Shown: positions 39,301-52,566 of the stretch, piece after piece
Layout: the number at the start of each line of letters is the position of its first letter
Numbering within the stretch: position 1 is the first letter of the stretch
Assembly (NCBI RefSeq): GCF_040807025.1
Contig: NC_090954.1
Coordinates: forward strand, 14,773,501 to 14,837,500
Direction: 5' to 3'
From: Struthio camelus
Lineage: Eukaryota > Chordata > Aves > Struthioniformes > Struthionidae
DNA: 64,000 nt
Translations under genes and position numbers: made by a program
Notes under the pieces: generated by a model
The model's input: only the letters and a program-made list of their open reading frames with translations
Databases searched by the model: none
Told to the model about the DNA's origin: nothing

Positions 39301-41178
39301 TTGAGCACTTGAGTTATACTTTTTCCTTGACAGTGCCTCGTCAGTCTTTCTTACCCCTGTCTTCTTCATATCACAGTGTTTAGCCTTAGTACAACATGAT
39401 AACCACTCCATTTCTGAAAGAACCCTTCCCTTCTACTAATTTTTATACATCACATTAATAGCCAGAAGGACATAGTAAAAGTGAAAGTGCTCTTTCCTCC
39501 TAGATAACATACCTTTCCTAGTGACACCTGAGCAGAAACCAGACATTTTCTTTCACTCTCCGAGTAGCAGTATCAGAGAGTAGTATGGCTTGTACTATAA
39601 CTTGAGATGAATTAATGTGCAGTTCTAGGATTTAATCTCAGTAGTTTTCATAACAGCTGATGCAGTAAACCAATGCAAAAAATTGACATGTTCTCTTTAA
39701 GGTTTTGGATTTGAGGTGTATCTACCACAAACACGCTGTGAGCTCCCAGTATTCACAGTATGCTTCTGTGAAATTAAAAAAAAGTTGGAAGCAATTTTTG
39801 AAATGAAAGAAAAACTTGTACAGAAGAATACTATAAGACTGCTTTTATTTATTATAAAGGGTACCGTTTTTGAAGAACAGACTTTGAAGAGAAATACTGA
39901 GTTTTGGTGTGGATCCTTTTCTTAGAATTAGGAAAAAATTTCCAACATGATTCAAAATTAACAGATGAAATTTCGAAAGCATCTACAAAGCTTAATGCTT
40001 GCTGCACGAAATGCAGTCAGAAACTATGCGTGTAAACAAAAAGCAACATTTTGACTTGGAAAGCTAAACATTTGATGAAAAGCTTGACTCTACGTATTTC
40101 AGAGTCTGAACCTGGAGGCAATACTTGAACATACACACAATTCCCCTGAAAACAACAGGTGGTGTGTGCGCCCAAATCTCATTTCAGGGTCAAAACTGTT
40201 CTCTCCCATTTGAGGCAGAAATAAGCATATGCTATGGTCAAAATGAAGTCAGAAACAATTGAATAAACTTGGCAGTTCCCAAAACTGTTTTCCTCCTATG
40301 CTGTCATTCCTTTAAACGAGGGGAAAAAGCAGAAAGTTGTAAGAAAATGATTCTTTTAAAAGAAGAAAAAAAATCAGTCTTGTTATGAAAAATATTCTTC
40401 ACATCTATCTTAAAGGATTGTTCAATTAGGGGGAAGAATCTGTCTGAAAATTTTCTTTTGCTGTTTGGAAGATATAGGAATCTCAGTTTCTTTCAAAAGT
40501 TTATAAACAAATGAGAGGTAGCAGAAAGACAACAGGATTGGTTTTTTTCTTTGTTATGTATTTTCTGTCAAACGATACTGGGATCTGGTTTTGTAAAAGC
40601 CATAAGGAATGTATACTCTTTATACTGTTCCTGTGATTTTTTTCATTACATAAAAATAGTTTCAACAATGGAATAAATGGCATATTCTATTCACTTTGCC
40701 CAAACTTTAGGAATAGTTTGCCTATAAACTTAAAGCCCTACGGCATGGGAAAAAATTATGTTCCATTTTAAAGTTTCCTACAGCAAAACTGAATTTTGCT
40801 ATTTTTTTTCCAACAGAAGTCACTCTAAAGCAAGAAATACCAAGTGTGTAACTAAGTAATTAAAGTGATGCCTACCAATTCTTTTCCTTGGAAACAATGC
40901 ATTAAGCTAAACAAAACAAAAAAGTGAAATGGTATTGCCTAATCCAGCTTAAGAAAATACCCTGTCCTTATTTTTTGTAATAAAGTACGTATGGTTGGTC
41001 GCTATTTTCCAAAGAGCCATGGGACCTTCAGTCAAATGGGATGTTAGGTGTTAAGCGTAACAACAGTGGCAAGCGTAACGCTAGAAAAATTACAACCTTG
41101 AAAGAAATTAGAGAACTCCACAAGTATTTTAGACAAAGGTACGTATTGTGACTGACATCACTCATTTGCACAGTGTAT

Positions 41179-41208
41179 ATGTATATATATAGTTATATAT
41201 ATATACAT
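41179..41208 (-). repeat. 13-bp AU hairpin in the GABRB2 3' UTR
   Basis: ATGTATATATATA at 41179-41191 pairs exactly with TATATATATACAT at 41196-41208 around a four-base loop. On the transcript the tract overlaps a UGUAUAUA motif (41207-41200). It may simply be a TA microsatellite. Confidence 0.8.
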
Positions 41209-42158
41209 GTAGCATTCCCTTTCCTTGGTGCTGTATTTTTTAATTGCAGTCTACCTTTTCATACCCTAGAAGGGTAGGACACCATTGGCTTTCTTTAGCC
41301 ACCTAGAAAATTATTTTTTGGCCCACCAACATTTGGCACTTTGGACAAATGATTCCCTTTCCCCAACACGAAACAAGAGCATATCTACCCGTTCACAACA
41401 AGACCATTTGATCCACCTTTGTGTCATTGCTACATTTCTCTGCTGATCACAACTATAATCATTGTGATTGTGAGCACGTTCTCTCTTAAAAATCCAAATA
41501 AAACTAGTGCTTTTTGCTTCAGCTTCTGTGCAAACACCCAACCCTCACATTATCAGTCAAAGGTTTAGCTCTTTCAAAAATTAACAGGAAATACGTGAAT
41601 ACGGCTGGGAAACCTCTGAGCATCATCATCTTGGAAAGATGACAGGCACTACTTGTTTTCAAGTTTACATTTTCAAAAGGTAAAGCGTATGTTTTGTAAG
41701 CATGATAACGTCTTAGCACACTCTCTTAAGTGTAGATGCACATATATTGGATACGCAGTTTCACAAGGAAATAGTACATACTGCTGCTGAAACTAAAACC
41801 TGTTTCTCAGATGCCTCTCTTTGTAATTTGTGTCATTAAACTCATACGAGTATTAAAATGGAAAAGAGAGCGCAAGAGACAGCAAGAGAGAAATGATTGT
41901 CAGAATCCAATTTGCCTCCACACTCAAAATGCACTTATATTTTGGAAAGGGGGATACGTCCACACTGCAACTTAAGAACGTGTTTACGGTTTAGCGGAAA
42001 CAACCAAAAATTTATAAAACAGACCATAGAGTGGGCCAGCAACTAAGGTGTTTTAAAATAACTTTTTGTCCTGAATAGAATTTTTCTAAGTCCCACTTTT
42101 GGCTGTACAACCGATTTGAAGAGAAATCCAGTTCTTGTTTCCTGTGTGGCTTTGTTTC

Positions 42159-42587
<429 letters not shown>

Positions 42588-42820
42588 TTAGATCTACCAC
42601 CACTGATTCATTGGACATCAGTCTATCTATAAGACTTCAAGCACAGCCGTGACTATATTTATTGTCATTTGTTTGAAAACTCAAGGAGCAGGAAGGCCAG
42701 TACCGTATAACAGAATAAAGGTATTTTCCTGAGCCCTGTAGTCAGTGAGCAGAAACAATACCTGGAAATGGTGTACATACTAATTGCCTGAAAGGGCGAT
42801 TCTACCACAGGGAGGGATAC

Positions 42821-42862
42821 CTGGGCTAACATTTTACCTTTCGACATTTTTTGGATGGAGGT
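42821..42862 (-). other. Weak candidate cassette exon in the last GABRB2 intron
   Basis: On the minus strand the pyrimidine-rich run CCCTTTTTTCCCACTAG forms a plausible acceptor. It is followed by 42 nt open in phase 0 (TSIQKMSKGKMLAQ) and then a CAG/GTATCC donor. It would add 14 residues with a Ser-x-Lys kinase-like site to the loop just before MDPHENIL. It is 42 nt and not the 51 nt reported for chicken beta-2, and it does not resemble the human 38-residue cassette. Chance splice-like signals are common, so this is only a hypothesis. Confidence 0.12.
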
Positions 42863-43840
42863 CTAGTGGGAAAAAAGGGTCTGCCTTACTTTGGTTTTGC
42901 TTCTTTCAATAGAAGCTTTTGCTCTAAGAAAAACTTCCGGTAACCCCAAGGCATTCTCAGTGTCTCTAAAAAAAATGAACCCTGGAGCACTGCACAGCAG
43001 AATACAAGTTTTTAATCCCCGTATTGCAGGCCAGACTGCTGGTTACTCAGGGAAAGACACTGGCATAATCTAACTATATGTGTAGGGAAACTCTCTCTCT
43101 ACTGCTAATGAATTTTATAAATATAGCACATACTGTGGAGACCTGAACGCTGGAATAGCAAAGGCCTGCAATTTAGAAGCAAGGAAAAACGTATAATTCA
43201 GAGTGTAATCACATCAAATGCACATTGAACAGTTGTTTCAATGAGTGGTTTCAATTACTACACTTGAAAAAAAAGGCAGTTCAGTTAAAAAATATTAACG
43301 TAATGTTGTAAATAAAAACTTAGATAATTAACAGGATTTCAAAGCTGAGGGACTAACTTCTACTCCTAGGTAATCTGGAGTAGACCTCAAGTATGGTAGG
43401 AGAACTTCAAAATATTCCATTTATACAAAACAAATAGAAGTCATCAAGGAGACACAAACTTTCTGCAGCCTTCCCTCTAAGTATATATTTTGAATTGTGC
43501 AATTACAGAACATAATTAAATAAATATGCTTTAAAAAGCAGTAATGGCTAATGGGAAGTTAATTAAGTACCCTAACTTCAGTGGTGGTACTGCAGATGTA
43601 CTCCAGTACAAATATGAGATGAAACTGTCCCAGAGTTCCTCTAAGGATAACTCAACCACAACATCCATTTACCACGTATATAAAATATATATTATGATTA
43701 TTATTAAAAGCACATAAACAGTGACTTTTGAGGATTTCTAAACAATATTGCTTTAATCTATTCTGTAATATGTAAAATTCAGCAGTCACCAGCAGGTACC
43801 TTGTTGTGCTACCAAATATAGCACAATATTTTCCAGTATT

Positions 43841-43857
43841 AAAAAAAAAAAAAAAAA
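43841..43857. repeat. Poly(A) run, 17 bases
   Basis: An uninterrupted run of 17 A lies in the last GABRB2 intron. I see no recognisable retroposon upstream of it. Confidence 0.9.
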
Positions 43858-45824
43858 GTAATATTTCACATGCCTTGATGAAGCAACTGGGTGGAAAAGG
43901 GTTGCTTTTCAGTAGTATCCACCACACAGTATTATGAAATGGGAAGACAGACACTTCACAAAAGAGTGCTTTGGACCTACTGAAACACTGCCATTTGAGT
44001 GATTACATCTGTTCAGGTGATGCACAAAAATTGGTATCTCTGAGATGCCAGATTTCCTTTTTTTCTTTTTTTTTTCTTCCCACTCCAACCTATCTGAGTT
44101 TGCACCCCTCTAGGTTCAATATATTTTAGTTTTGGAGTAAATGTAACAACTTAATCTGAAACAGCCAAAATAGTCTATTTTCACTTGTTTTCAGTGAAAA
44201 CAATATCGAATCTTTGAACTTCCTGGCAGGTTAGGGTAATGAATCTTTTTTAAGAAGCAGTGGAAAAATGGGAAAGTTGGGCTGAAACTCAAGACAAATT
44301 GCTTCCAAAACACTGCAGCATTAAATTAAGTATGGTAAAGAAGTAGTAGCTTGTAGCCTGGAAGCCCACCAAATCAGTTCTGATCTGCAATATACAGAAT
44401 TAAGGCAAAAAAGAGTTTTGTGCTATTGTAATACAAGCAAAAGCAAACAAGAAATACAAAAGCTTTCAAACAGATCTGTGAAACTTCCAGAGGGCTTGCA
44501 AATATTTTATTATAATGAGTGCAACGGTTTACAAAATTATTAGAGATGTCTGGAGTAAGACAAAATTGTTTGACATTTTAGTCATAAGATCTCAGACAAA
44601 AAAAAAAAGAAGAGACTTTCAGTATCCCAAAAACGCAGTTATAGGCACTTGGCATTCATTGACCTCAAGAATGTTTATAAACAAACAGGGGAAGTATCTT
44701 ACAAGGGGGGTGCAAAGCCATTTAGAAACTACATTTTCTATAATGTCACATAGATTTAGCAAGAGAAGAGACATGCTAGTCGTAATGACATTGGGGGAAA
44801 TTTGACACAGCATCCACTAATGCAATGGTTTTACCTGAAAGCTTAGAGCTTGGCTTACTTTCATCTCAAAGCTGTGCATTCTAAGATACTATCTTTGGGA
44901 CTATTATGGTGCCTACAAATTTGTTTGCATCTCAAGTCGTCTTAAGATGCATCTACTCTAAACATTTTATGCTTCTGATCTGCAATGATAATAGAAATTT
45001 GAGTGGTTCTCACAAACTCATATACTTCCTATGGAACATTAAATATGAGAAGAACTATTAGTCAGTTATTCTTATATCTAGACACATTTTAGTGTACAGC
45101 TGACATTCATCCTTCAGTTAACATTTTGCTTTGATTCCTTTGTTACTGCTGCTTACATTAAAGTCACTTAAGCAGGAAGTGCTTAGCAGGAAGGAACTTG
45201 TAACTTGGTCAATTTGCTAAGGCAGCAAGTTGCTCCAGATATATCTGTTAGACTTGGCAGCAGTTAGTAAGATTAGCGATGCCGGCCAGAAAGAAATTTA
45301 GCAATATTCTAACCTATCTTCTAGGGGAAAGGGTTGTCTTCGGCACATATCATGATATACCATCAGAATTGGAGCACAGCATTTTTCAATATTCCAAGAA
45401 TTTTTCATAAGAAATAAGTCAAAATACAGTAAAAATTAGTGATAGGCGAACCTTCAAGTGTTTGAATTGCCAGGAAAGCACCATAAAGTTCAGGTGCTTC
45501 TCCGGCACTAATCTGACCTTCCTGCACCCGGAACAGTGGACCGACCATTACAGCAACTGTCTTTTTCATGGTATAACAAATCCCCAATGTAAAGAACTCT
45601 CACAGTTCCAATCCGGAAATACAAGAGAATGCGAAAATAAAATAAACAAATAAAGAAAAGAAATTAAACTGACTTTACAACCTCTGACAAAAGGTTCCTT
45701 GCCATATTAGACAGAGCTGGGAATGTTATTTCCATCAAGCAGGTTCACCCAGCTCTAAATAAAACATGCTTTTGTAACTAAGTGTAGCTTAGATAGAATG
45801 GTCATGAATTACATTACTGTACAC

Positions 45825-46165
45825 AGCACCACCCATTCAAAAGGATCCCAAAGCGCTTTACAAGCATTAGGAAGAAGAATCACTTCGCTTGCCAGTGAAG
45901 TGCAATCACCTCTGAGGTGAAATGTGGTGACTGACAGTGCAGAACAATACACTATATTTTAGTAGAGGAAATGAAGAATGCTATAGCCAATTGAAACTAT
46001 GGGGTGGGTGAGTGGTGGTGGGGAATGTCAGGTAAGCAAAACAGTTATATAAATCGGTATTTGGCCAGATGCTTGGGGCTGAGATGTCCATTCTATAAAA
46101 AAAAGTGCCATGGGATCTTTAAGGACCACAAGTGGTCAGGACCTCAATTTTAAGTCCCTGAGGAT
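45825..46165. mobile_element. Possible ancient interspersed repeat
   Basis: Several pieces (ATCCCAAAGCGCTTTACAA, GAAATGTGGTGACTGACAGTG and GTGCCATGGGATCTTTAA followed by a GACCACA/GTCAGGACCTC segment) resemble, from memory, a diverged repeat common in reptile and bird genomes. I cannot name the family, and no terminal repeats or coding sequence are left. Confidence 0.4.
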
Positions 46166-49100
46166 TAAAAAAATAAATAAATTAGAAAACAGTGAAAGAT
46201 ACCTTTGTTGAATACATTTCTGGACAATGATATGTGCCAATTATTCTTCTGTCCTGTAAGTTAATAAAATCAAGACCAGTTTCCTTAGAGATAAGGTAGC
46301 TATTATCTTTCATTTAAAAATTAAAGCACGCTAGGGTATTAATAGGATCACTAATTAAAAGATACAGGGACCTCTAAGCCAACAATTAGCAAAAGGATAT
46401 TCTGGCTTCAGAGGTGCTATTACTGCCTTGCCCTGCTATCCAAGGTAACATAACTTTGTGATGTAAATGTATTTTTTCCAGCTGGTCACTGTGACCAAGG
46501 AAGATATGATGATATGAAAACAATTGTTGAAATTATTCTGAGGGGAAAGTAAGTGTAAAAGTGGTTTCAAAGGGAAGTGGAAGAAGGTTAAAAAGATCTC
46601 TTGGTGCTGAAGGACTGTTCAACCATAGAACTAGACTCTTCATGGTGAACAGGAGAGTTCAAACTGAAAGGAGAAATTCCCAGGGGCAAGGAAGGAAGGG
46701 AGGATGTGAAGATGAAGAAAAAGCACCAGCAAGTGCCATGGAAATAAAAGGTGAATGCAGAAGTGGCGGAGAAGTGACTGGAGCTCAGTAACCATGCAAG
46801 AGGTTTTTTTTTTGTTTTTTTAAATCAATCTAAAAGGTGGATGGCAAATATATGATGTAAATGATATTCACTTGTAGGTCCAGGTCAACTAGAGGAAAAG
46901 CTGACTCTGGAGCCCTGAAAGAGACCATGAATCAGTCTCTGACTTTTTTGATGGCCTCAAACAAAGGGAATACAGAGTAAAATGCAGAAATGTTACCGCT
47001 ATATATTCATCTGCTATCTAGAAACTCCAGAATGATGGCTATCTTGAGGAATTCCTCTTACACTAATACATTAGCAACTATAAAATACAATGAAATTACA
47101 ACTTCCACATTCATACATACCTACACACATTATGTACATAAGGAATCCTTCAAGGGTGGTATCTTGAAGGATCTTGGTGATTATGTTCCACTGTTATGCC
47201 AGGCATAGCTTTGTAGTAGGAGGTACATTTGTATCGATGAATTGCAAAGATGTAATACTGACACTTTTACTTCCGTATATTCTGTTCATTTTTGCCTATA
47301 AACTAATCTTCAATTACAGGCAGATATTGATGGCTCATTTTAATGCAAAATGGAACAGAAGCCATTGATAAAATAGACAGAGAGCTAGAGGGCAAAACTC
47401 CATGAAAAGAGCAAAGTCTTTTGTTAAGTAAGGCTGCCATTAGCCAAAAGCAAAATACAGTGAGGTAAGCCAAGAAGCGAGAGCAGAAATACCTGGTTTA
47501 TTAGAAAGACTAACACCTCAGATTAGGTCTCAGTATTTATAGGTCCCATGAACTGACATTCTTAAGAATGGAAGAGACAGAAGTAAGATCCATTTAGCAA
47601 TGAAGACTAACATATATGCCTAGGCATACAGTTTAATTTGTTAGAGAGATAAAGACCTTAATATTAGCTATAGCATACTTCTCCACCCCTTAGCAGCTGA
47701 ACTTCACTTGGAAAACCAGTGGTGTCCCATTCTTCTCTAGTCTCAGTAGATCTAAGTAAAACTAGCTGAAGGTCCAAAGTGCACCTCATACGTTAACAGG
47801 GATCTCCCACCTCATCAGCAAACTTTGGCTTATTGATTAGGAACCGCTGATCACTGGGGACTGCACTGACTACACAAGACAGTGCCTGGAAGGAAGACAA
47901 GTGTGCTGAATAAGCTGCTGCTAATTTCACTCTGGAAGAAAAAATTAATGATTTTCAAATGGCCCCTGCCTACAGCTATACAGACATTTTCACATGAAAA
48001 GCAATTCTGCTAAGATAGAGCTCTAGGAACTCATAAAACACAAACGCCTAATCTTTCAAAATATCCACACGTGAAACACGTCCTTGTAACAAACACTGCA
48101 TTTCTGTTGTCTGCACAAAATGGAATTTGCTGCCAGCACTGAAGTAACTGTTTATAAAACCACATCAGCATGCATTGGCTCAGATTACATTATACACCTA
48201 AAATTTGGGTCAGGCTGTAAAGCATGGAGTCCGAGGAGAGAAAAATGTGACTCACTTATGATTTCAGGTTATTTTGTTTGGTTTCAGCTCAGAAAATCCA
48301 GAGAAACTTTGCAGATTCAATTGGGAAATTTTTAAACCTAATTTTTGAACTGACTTTTAACCGAAATGACTTTGACCTAACTTTTTAACTTTTAAACCTG
48401 AAATTTTTCAAACCTAAAATTCAAAGCAATTCCAAGCCCATAAAGAATTTTAAAACAAGGAAGGGAGAAAAAAATGCAAGGTCTAGACACTGAGCTTTAA
48501 CACTGCTGTAACAACTTCTAATTCATTTCCTAGGTATTCAGTTTTACCCTCTGATATATGTGATTTCTTGATCATCATCCTCTGTTAAACATCGGTACCT
48601 TAGTCAGAAGTATTCTAGAATTCTGGAGAAGAGGTTGAAACATATGCTTTATCATCTATTATATATGCACAAGATCTATACTTTGGACACTGGAGAATAA
48701 GTGGCCACATAAAATAAAGGACAATAAAGTGTCTTTGGCTTGACAATGCACCTGAATAAAAATTGAATATGGCACAGAATAGGGAGAAAAGAGAAATTGG
48801 CCTACTGGTATCCAGTCTCATCCCCAGCTTGAAGCTTACAAAAACCATCTTGTAAAATACTCCAGAAAACCTCCCTAGGCTTTCTGGAGTAAAGGGAGAT
48901 AAATCACCTTAGCCAATCAAGAAAGAAAACTATAGAGTATATGCTACCATTCTGTAGAAAACCAACTTCCTCCTCCTCAATTTTGGCTATGATAATTCAA
49001 ACCAGTGCAGTCTTCTAGTACAGCAGAAGGAAAAAATTATGTTAGTAAGGCCTTGACATTGTGCATGCAATTTCCATTCTAGCGCAGTAAACAGAGTTGA

Positions 49101-49795
49101 CCACAAACAGTAAACAGGGCTCTGATTCAGGCAGTGAGCTTCTTTAGGACGTTACTTAAGCAGGCGCATGAGTTTCATGGGACTTTAACATATATTAAAG
49201 TTAACCGTGACTTCCCAAACTGTGATCTAGAAGGAGACTTTCAACTCTTCATCCAAAACCAGGAATAATACAATAAAAAAAACGTAAAACATAAGAAGGA
49301 AAAAATTGTCACTTTCTAATCCCCAAGAACATATCATAATGATGGACTTAAATACTAGGTTAAGGTGAATTCTAATTGGGAAGCAAAAAGAAGAAAGGTT
49401 TCAGATTTCTATAAACTTCATACTGATGATATTTAGAGGTAGTTGCCCTCCCTTTAAGAAATTTCAGGCACAGACTTTATATTCTAGCATGAGATTGCAA
49501 AATCATCACTCCCATTAAAAATTATTTGTAAGTGATGATAGTATAAAAACCCTTCTGTGAAACAAAAATTCTTCTATGTTAAAGATATGTGTCAACAATT
49601 CTTAGGGGGGGAGTTTAAAAATTTTAAAAATAAGTGTGCCTGCAGGACCTGAAAGCATTTATTTGTACATGGCCAATTTCATAAACACTGAAAGGGGAAA
49701 AAAAAGTCAACCTTCCACTGAAAATAAGCATAAAGTAAATGACTTGCTTAGAATTGCAATTTTTAAAATGTTAATTACATTTTTGTCAGCAATTC

Positions 49796-49820
49796 TTTTT
49801 TTTTTTTTTTTTTTTTTTTT
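49796..49820. repeat. Poly(T) run, 25 bases
   Basis: Twenty-five uninterrupted T are followed by ACAG. On the minus strand this is a long A run. No named retroposon is visible next to it. Confidence 0.92.
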
Positions 49821-52139
49821 ACAGTTGAGAAATTGAGGAGGAAGCAAATGCAGTTAGAATGGAAGTCTTGTGGGATACTAGTTAATGACATTTCTTTCAG
49901 AAATACCTACATCCAAGAGATACTCTCTTGCATGTGCGATAAATAAGACCAAAATCTCATCAAATTTCAGTTACGCCCATAGGCTAAGTCTCCTATTATA
50001 TTGTTTTACAAAATACAGTTGAACAGGTATAGCTAGCACCACAAATCTCTACAGAAACACAGCAAAATTGCTTATAAGAATTGCTTGTAAGAAAGCTTCT
50101 CAGTGACCTCTTTTTTAAAATAGTTTCATGAAAGATGAAAAACGCATAGAACATTTGACCATCATCGCAACCAGCAAAATTTCCAAGGTATGATTCAGAT
50201 ATAGTTACAGTTTTGAGGTATGAACTAGACAGCAAAAACAATGATGAGTTTTGAAAATCCAGTTGCTTCTCTAGAACAGACTTCTGTAAAATACATGAAT
50301 GTTATTTTTCTCGTATGGAGTCAAATACAACATGCAAAGCATTACATAGCATATATTTCTCAGAAGGGTACACGACCTACTGAAGGATTAGAAACGGAAG
50401 ATGGATTGTATGGCAGTCTACCAGCGTTTCATCCATCTGAATACAATACACTTACTTGGCTACAGATTTAGGATCATGATTGTGGGGGTGATCAGCAACG
50501 TAACTGTTGGGTCAGCTCAAAGATTAACAGAAACACGGCTAGAGGCTGCACAAGGTCCAAGGAAAGGCTTTGGGAGCAATGACAAATGCTGAATAAAATG
50601 CTGGAGAGAAATCCAATTGTAAATTAATTCAACAAAGAAAACTCTTAGGATCAGACTTTCTAATGCCTTCATGGAAATCATGGGCAAGTTTTCAGTATAA
50701 AGAAAACGGAGATGAATTTCAAATCTTTGATAATGAATTTCCAAATGAAATGTACTTATTATGAGTTCAGTGCTGATTTAAAGTCTGAAATACTGGGAAC
50801 TCCAAGGCTACATAGCCTTTGCAAGGCTCAGAGGACCAGTCCTGACTACATTAAAAAGAACACTGTTCTGCTTTAAAATAATCAGAATTCTTTCTTTTCT
50901 CCCCAGAATGAGAACATTCATGCATGATTCACTTGTATACTGACAGTCTAATGTTTTCGGGAGAGGCTAACATTTTGTCACTCATTTTGAAATGACTGGC
51001 AAGAATGAAATAAATTTGTTGCCAAGAAATGGTTAGTCATTTCAGATTTGTTTCTCAGTAAATTTCTGTGTATGCAATATATGTTATGTATCATAGCAAA
51101 TTCTGTATTATACATATGTTGTTTTTATGTATGCATTCATTCTACAGTGAATAAAAACTGAAGGTACTGTTTTCTTCTTGACATTTTGGGTGTCCTTTGT
51201 GCTTGTAAATTTATATTTTCTGAAGTTGGATTAGTTATATGTTATAGTTTTATATAATATATATAAATAATATGAATATATGGATAGGAGAATGTCAGTA
51301 GGAGAATTTCAGAACACACTTATTTAAAATGAAGGAAAAATAACAGAATGTTACTCGGTTTTCCAGCAGGTGACTAACATATCTCTACTTATTTAATTAT
51401 ATATGTGTGATGTACATTTGTGGCATATATATATATAACAGAACCTCACTGTAGAACAACATTTCATTGTCATTATATGTTGAACAAAGTACACTGAACA
51501 CCTGCTCTTTAGGAAAAAATGTAAAATGACTTTATTTGGCAACAGTGTGTAGTTTGCTCCTGACACTCATACTTCTATGGAAACGAGAAAAAAAAGATTA
51601 CTAACAAGCAAATAGGCGTTTATGTAAAACATGACTATGTTCAATGTGATAGAAGTTTCAGAAGATGCATTTCGAGAGGAGTGATCTATTCACAGTTAAG
51701 AAACCTATTAGTTAATGAGACCATATGTGAGTGTGCATCTGTGTACTTGTATTTTTTATATTACTTATGATGATATATTGCATATGCCCTATGATACAAA
51801 AAACCTAGAATAAATAAAAGGCAAACAACCCTTCCTCACAACAGCCTTCTACTATCAATACGTATATGGAATGGGTTTTGGGATCTTCTCATCTGGCTAT
51901 ATTACCATGTACTTTAGCTAGCAAGAGACCATCCATACAACGACTGAAACTAATCTAAAGACATTTTTTCCTATCTAAAAGTGCTATATGTTGAAAATCC
52001 AACACCTCACAATTCCACGTAGCAAAATATAAGCTAAAACTTTCCATTTCTAAAGACCTTTATTCCCAGTTACCTGCAGGAAAACTGGAATACTCAGAAA
52101 ATAAATGGACAGAAAGTGGGCCAAATATAACATTACCTG

Positions 52140-52154
52140 AAAAAAAAAAAAAAA
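52140..52154. repeat. Poly(A) run, 15 bases
   Basis: A run of 15 A is followed by CCCAAAAC in the intron. Nothing else is attached to it. Confidence 0.9.
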
Positions 52155-52528
52155 CCCAAAACATGTTGCTTTAGGCTGTGTGACCTTCACTGTTGCATCC
52201 CTCAGAGCAGCCCAAAAGTGTTAAGTTTCTGACAACTAAATTACCAGAAAGTTGGGTTCACTTTGAGGGCAAGAGCAAGAACTGGTAGGTATACAGGGTT
52301 TTTTATACATAGCTTAAAGATGCACTAATTTTGTGGAGAAGACTTGACAAGCTTTTTCACTGGGGAAGTAAACCAAATTCCAGTCTCTCGCACTTCTGAA
52401 AAGAGGAACAGACATAAGAGAAAAAGATCTAGCCTTCTACGTTTTAATATAATCCCATATCATTTCAGACAGTTTTTTAAAAATAAGTACTTAAGGAGTA
52501 ACATATAAATATATATTACAAATATAAA

Positions 52529-52566
52529 TACACACACACACATACATACACACACACGCACACACA
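52529..52566. repeat. (CA)n/(CATA)n microsatellite
   Basis: CA units are interrupted by CATACATA and one CG. The tract is flanked by AT-rich sequence. Confidence 0.92.

Larger units (their letters stand above)
36330..42158 (-). other. GABRB2: Probable GABRB2 3' untranslated region
   Basis: About 5.8 kb of AT-rich non-coding sequence runs from the GABRB2 stop codon to a strong AATAAA signal at 36354-36349. The length is close to the several-kilobase 3' UTR I recall for mammalian GABRB2, and no gene interrupts it. On the transcript strand it has four UGUAAAUA and two UGUAUAUA motifs (Pumilio-type sites) and a 13-bp AU hairpin at 41179-41208. Other hexamers, for example at 39849-39844, could give shorter isoforms. 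The 3' boundary is inferred; no transcript evidence is available here. Confidence 0.65.

Noticed and set aside
48615..48848. Minus-strand frame with weak similarity to the 3' half of the human cassette (SRPISLFSL)
   Set aside because: No polypyrimidine tract at the acceptor, no donor in phase 0, and the similarity is too short to trust.
49796..49860. Poly(T) followed by ACAGTTGAGAAATTGAGG, considered as a MIR/L2-like tail
   Set aside because: Similarity to the old mammalian-type motif is short, and the rest of the element is not recognisable.
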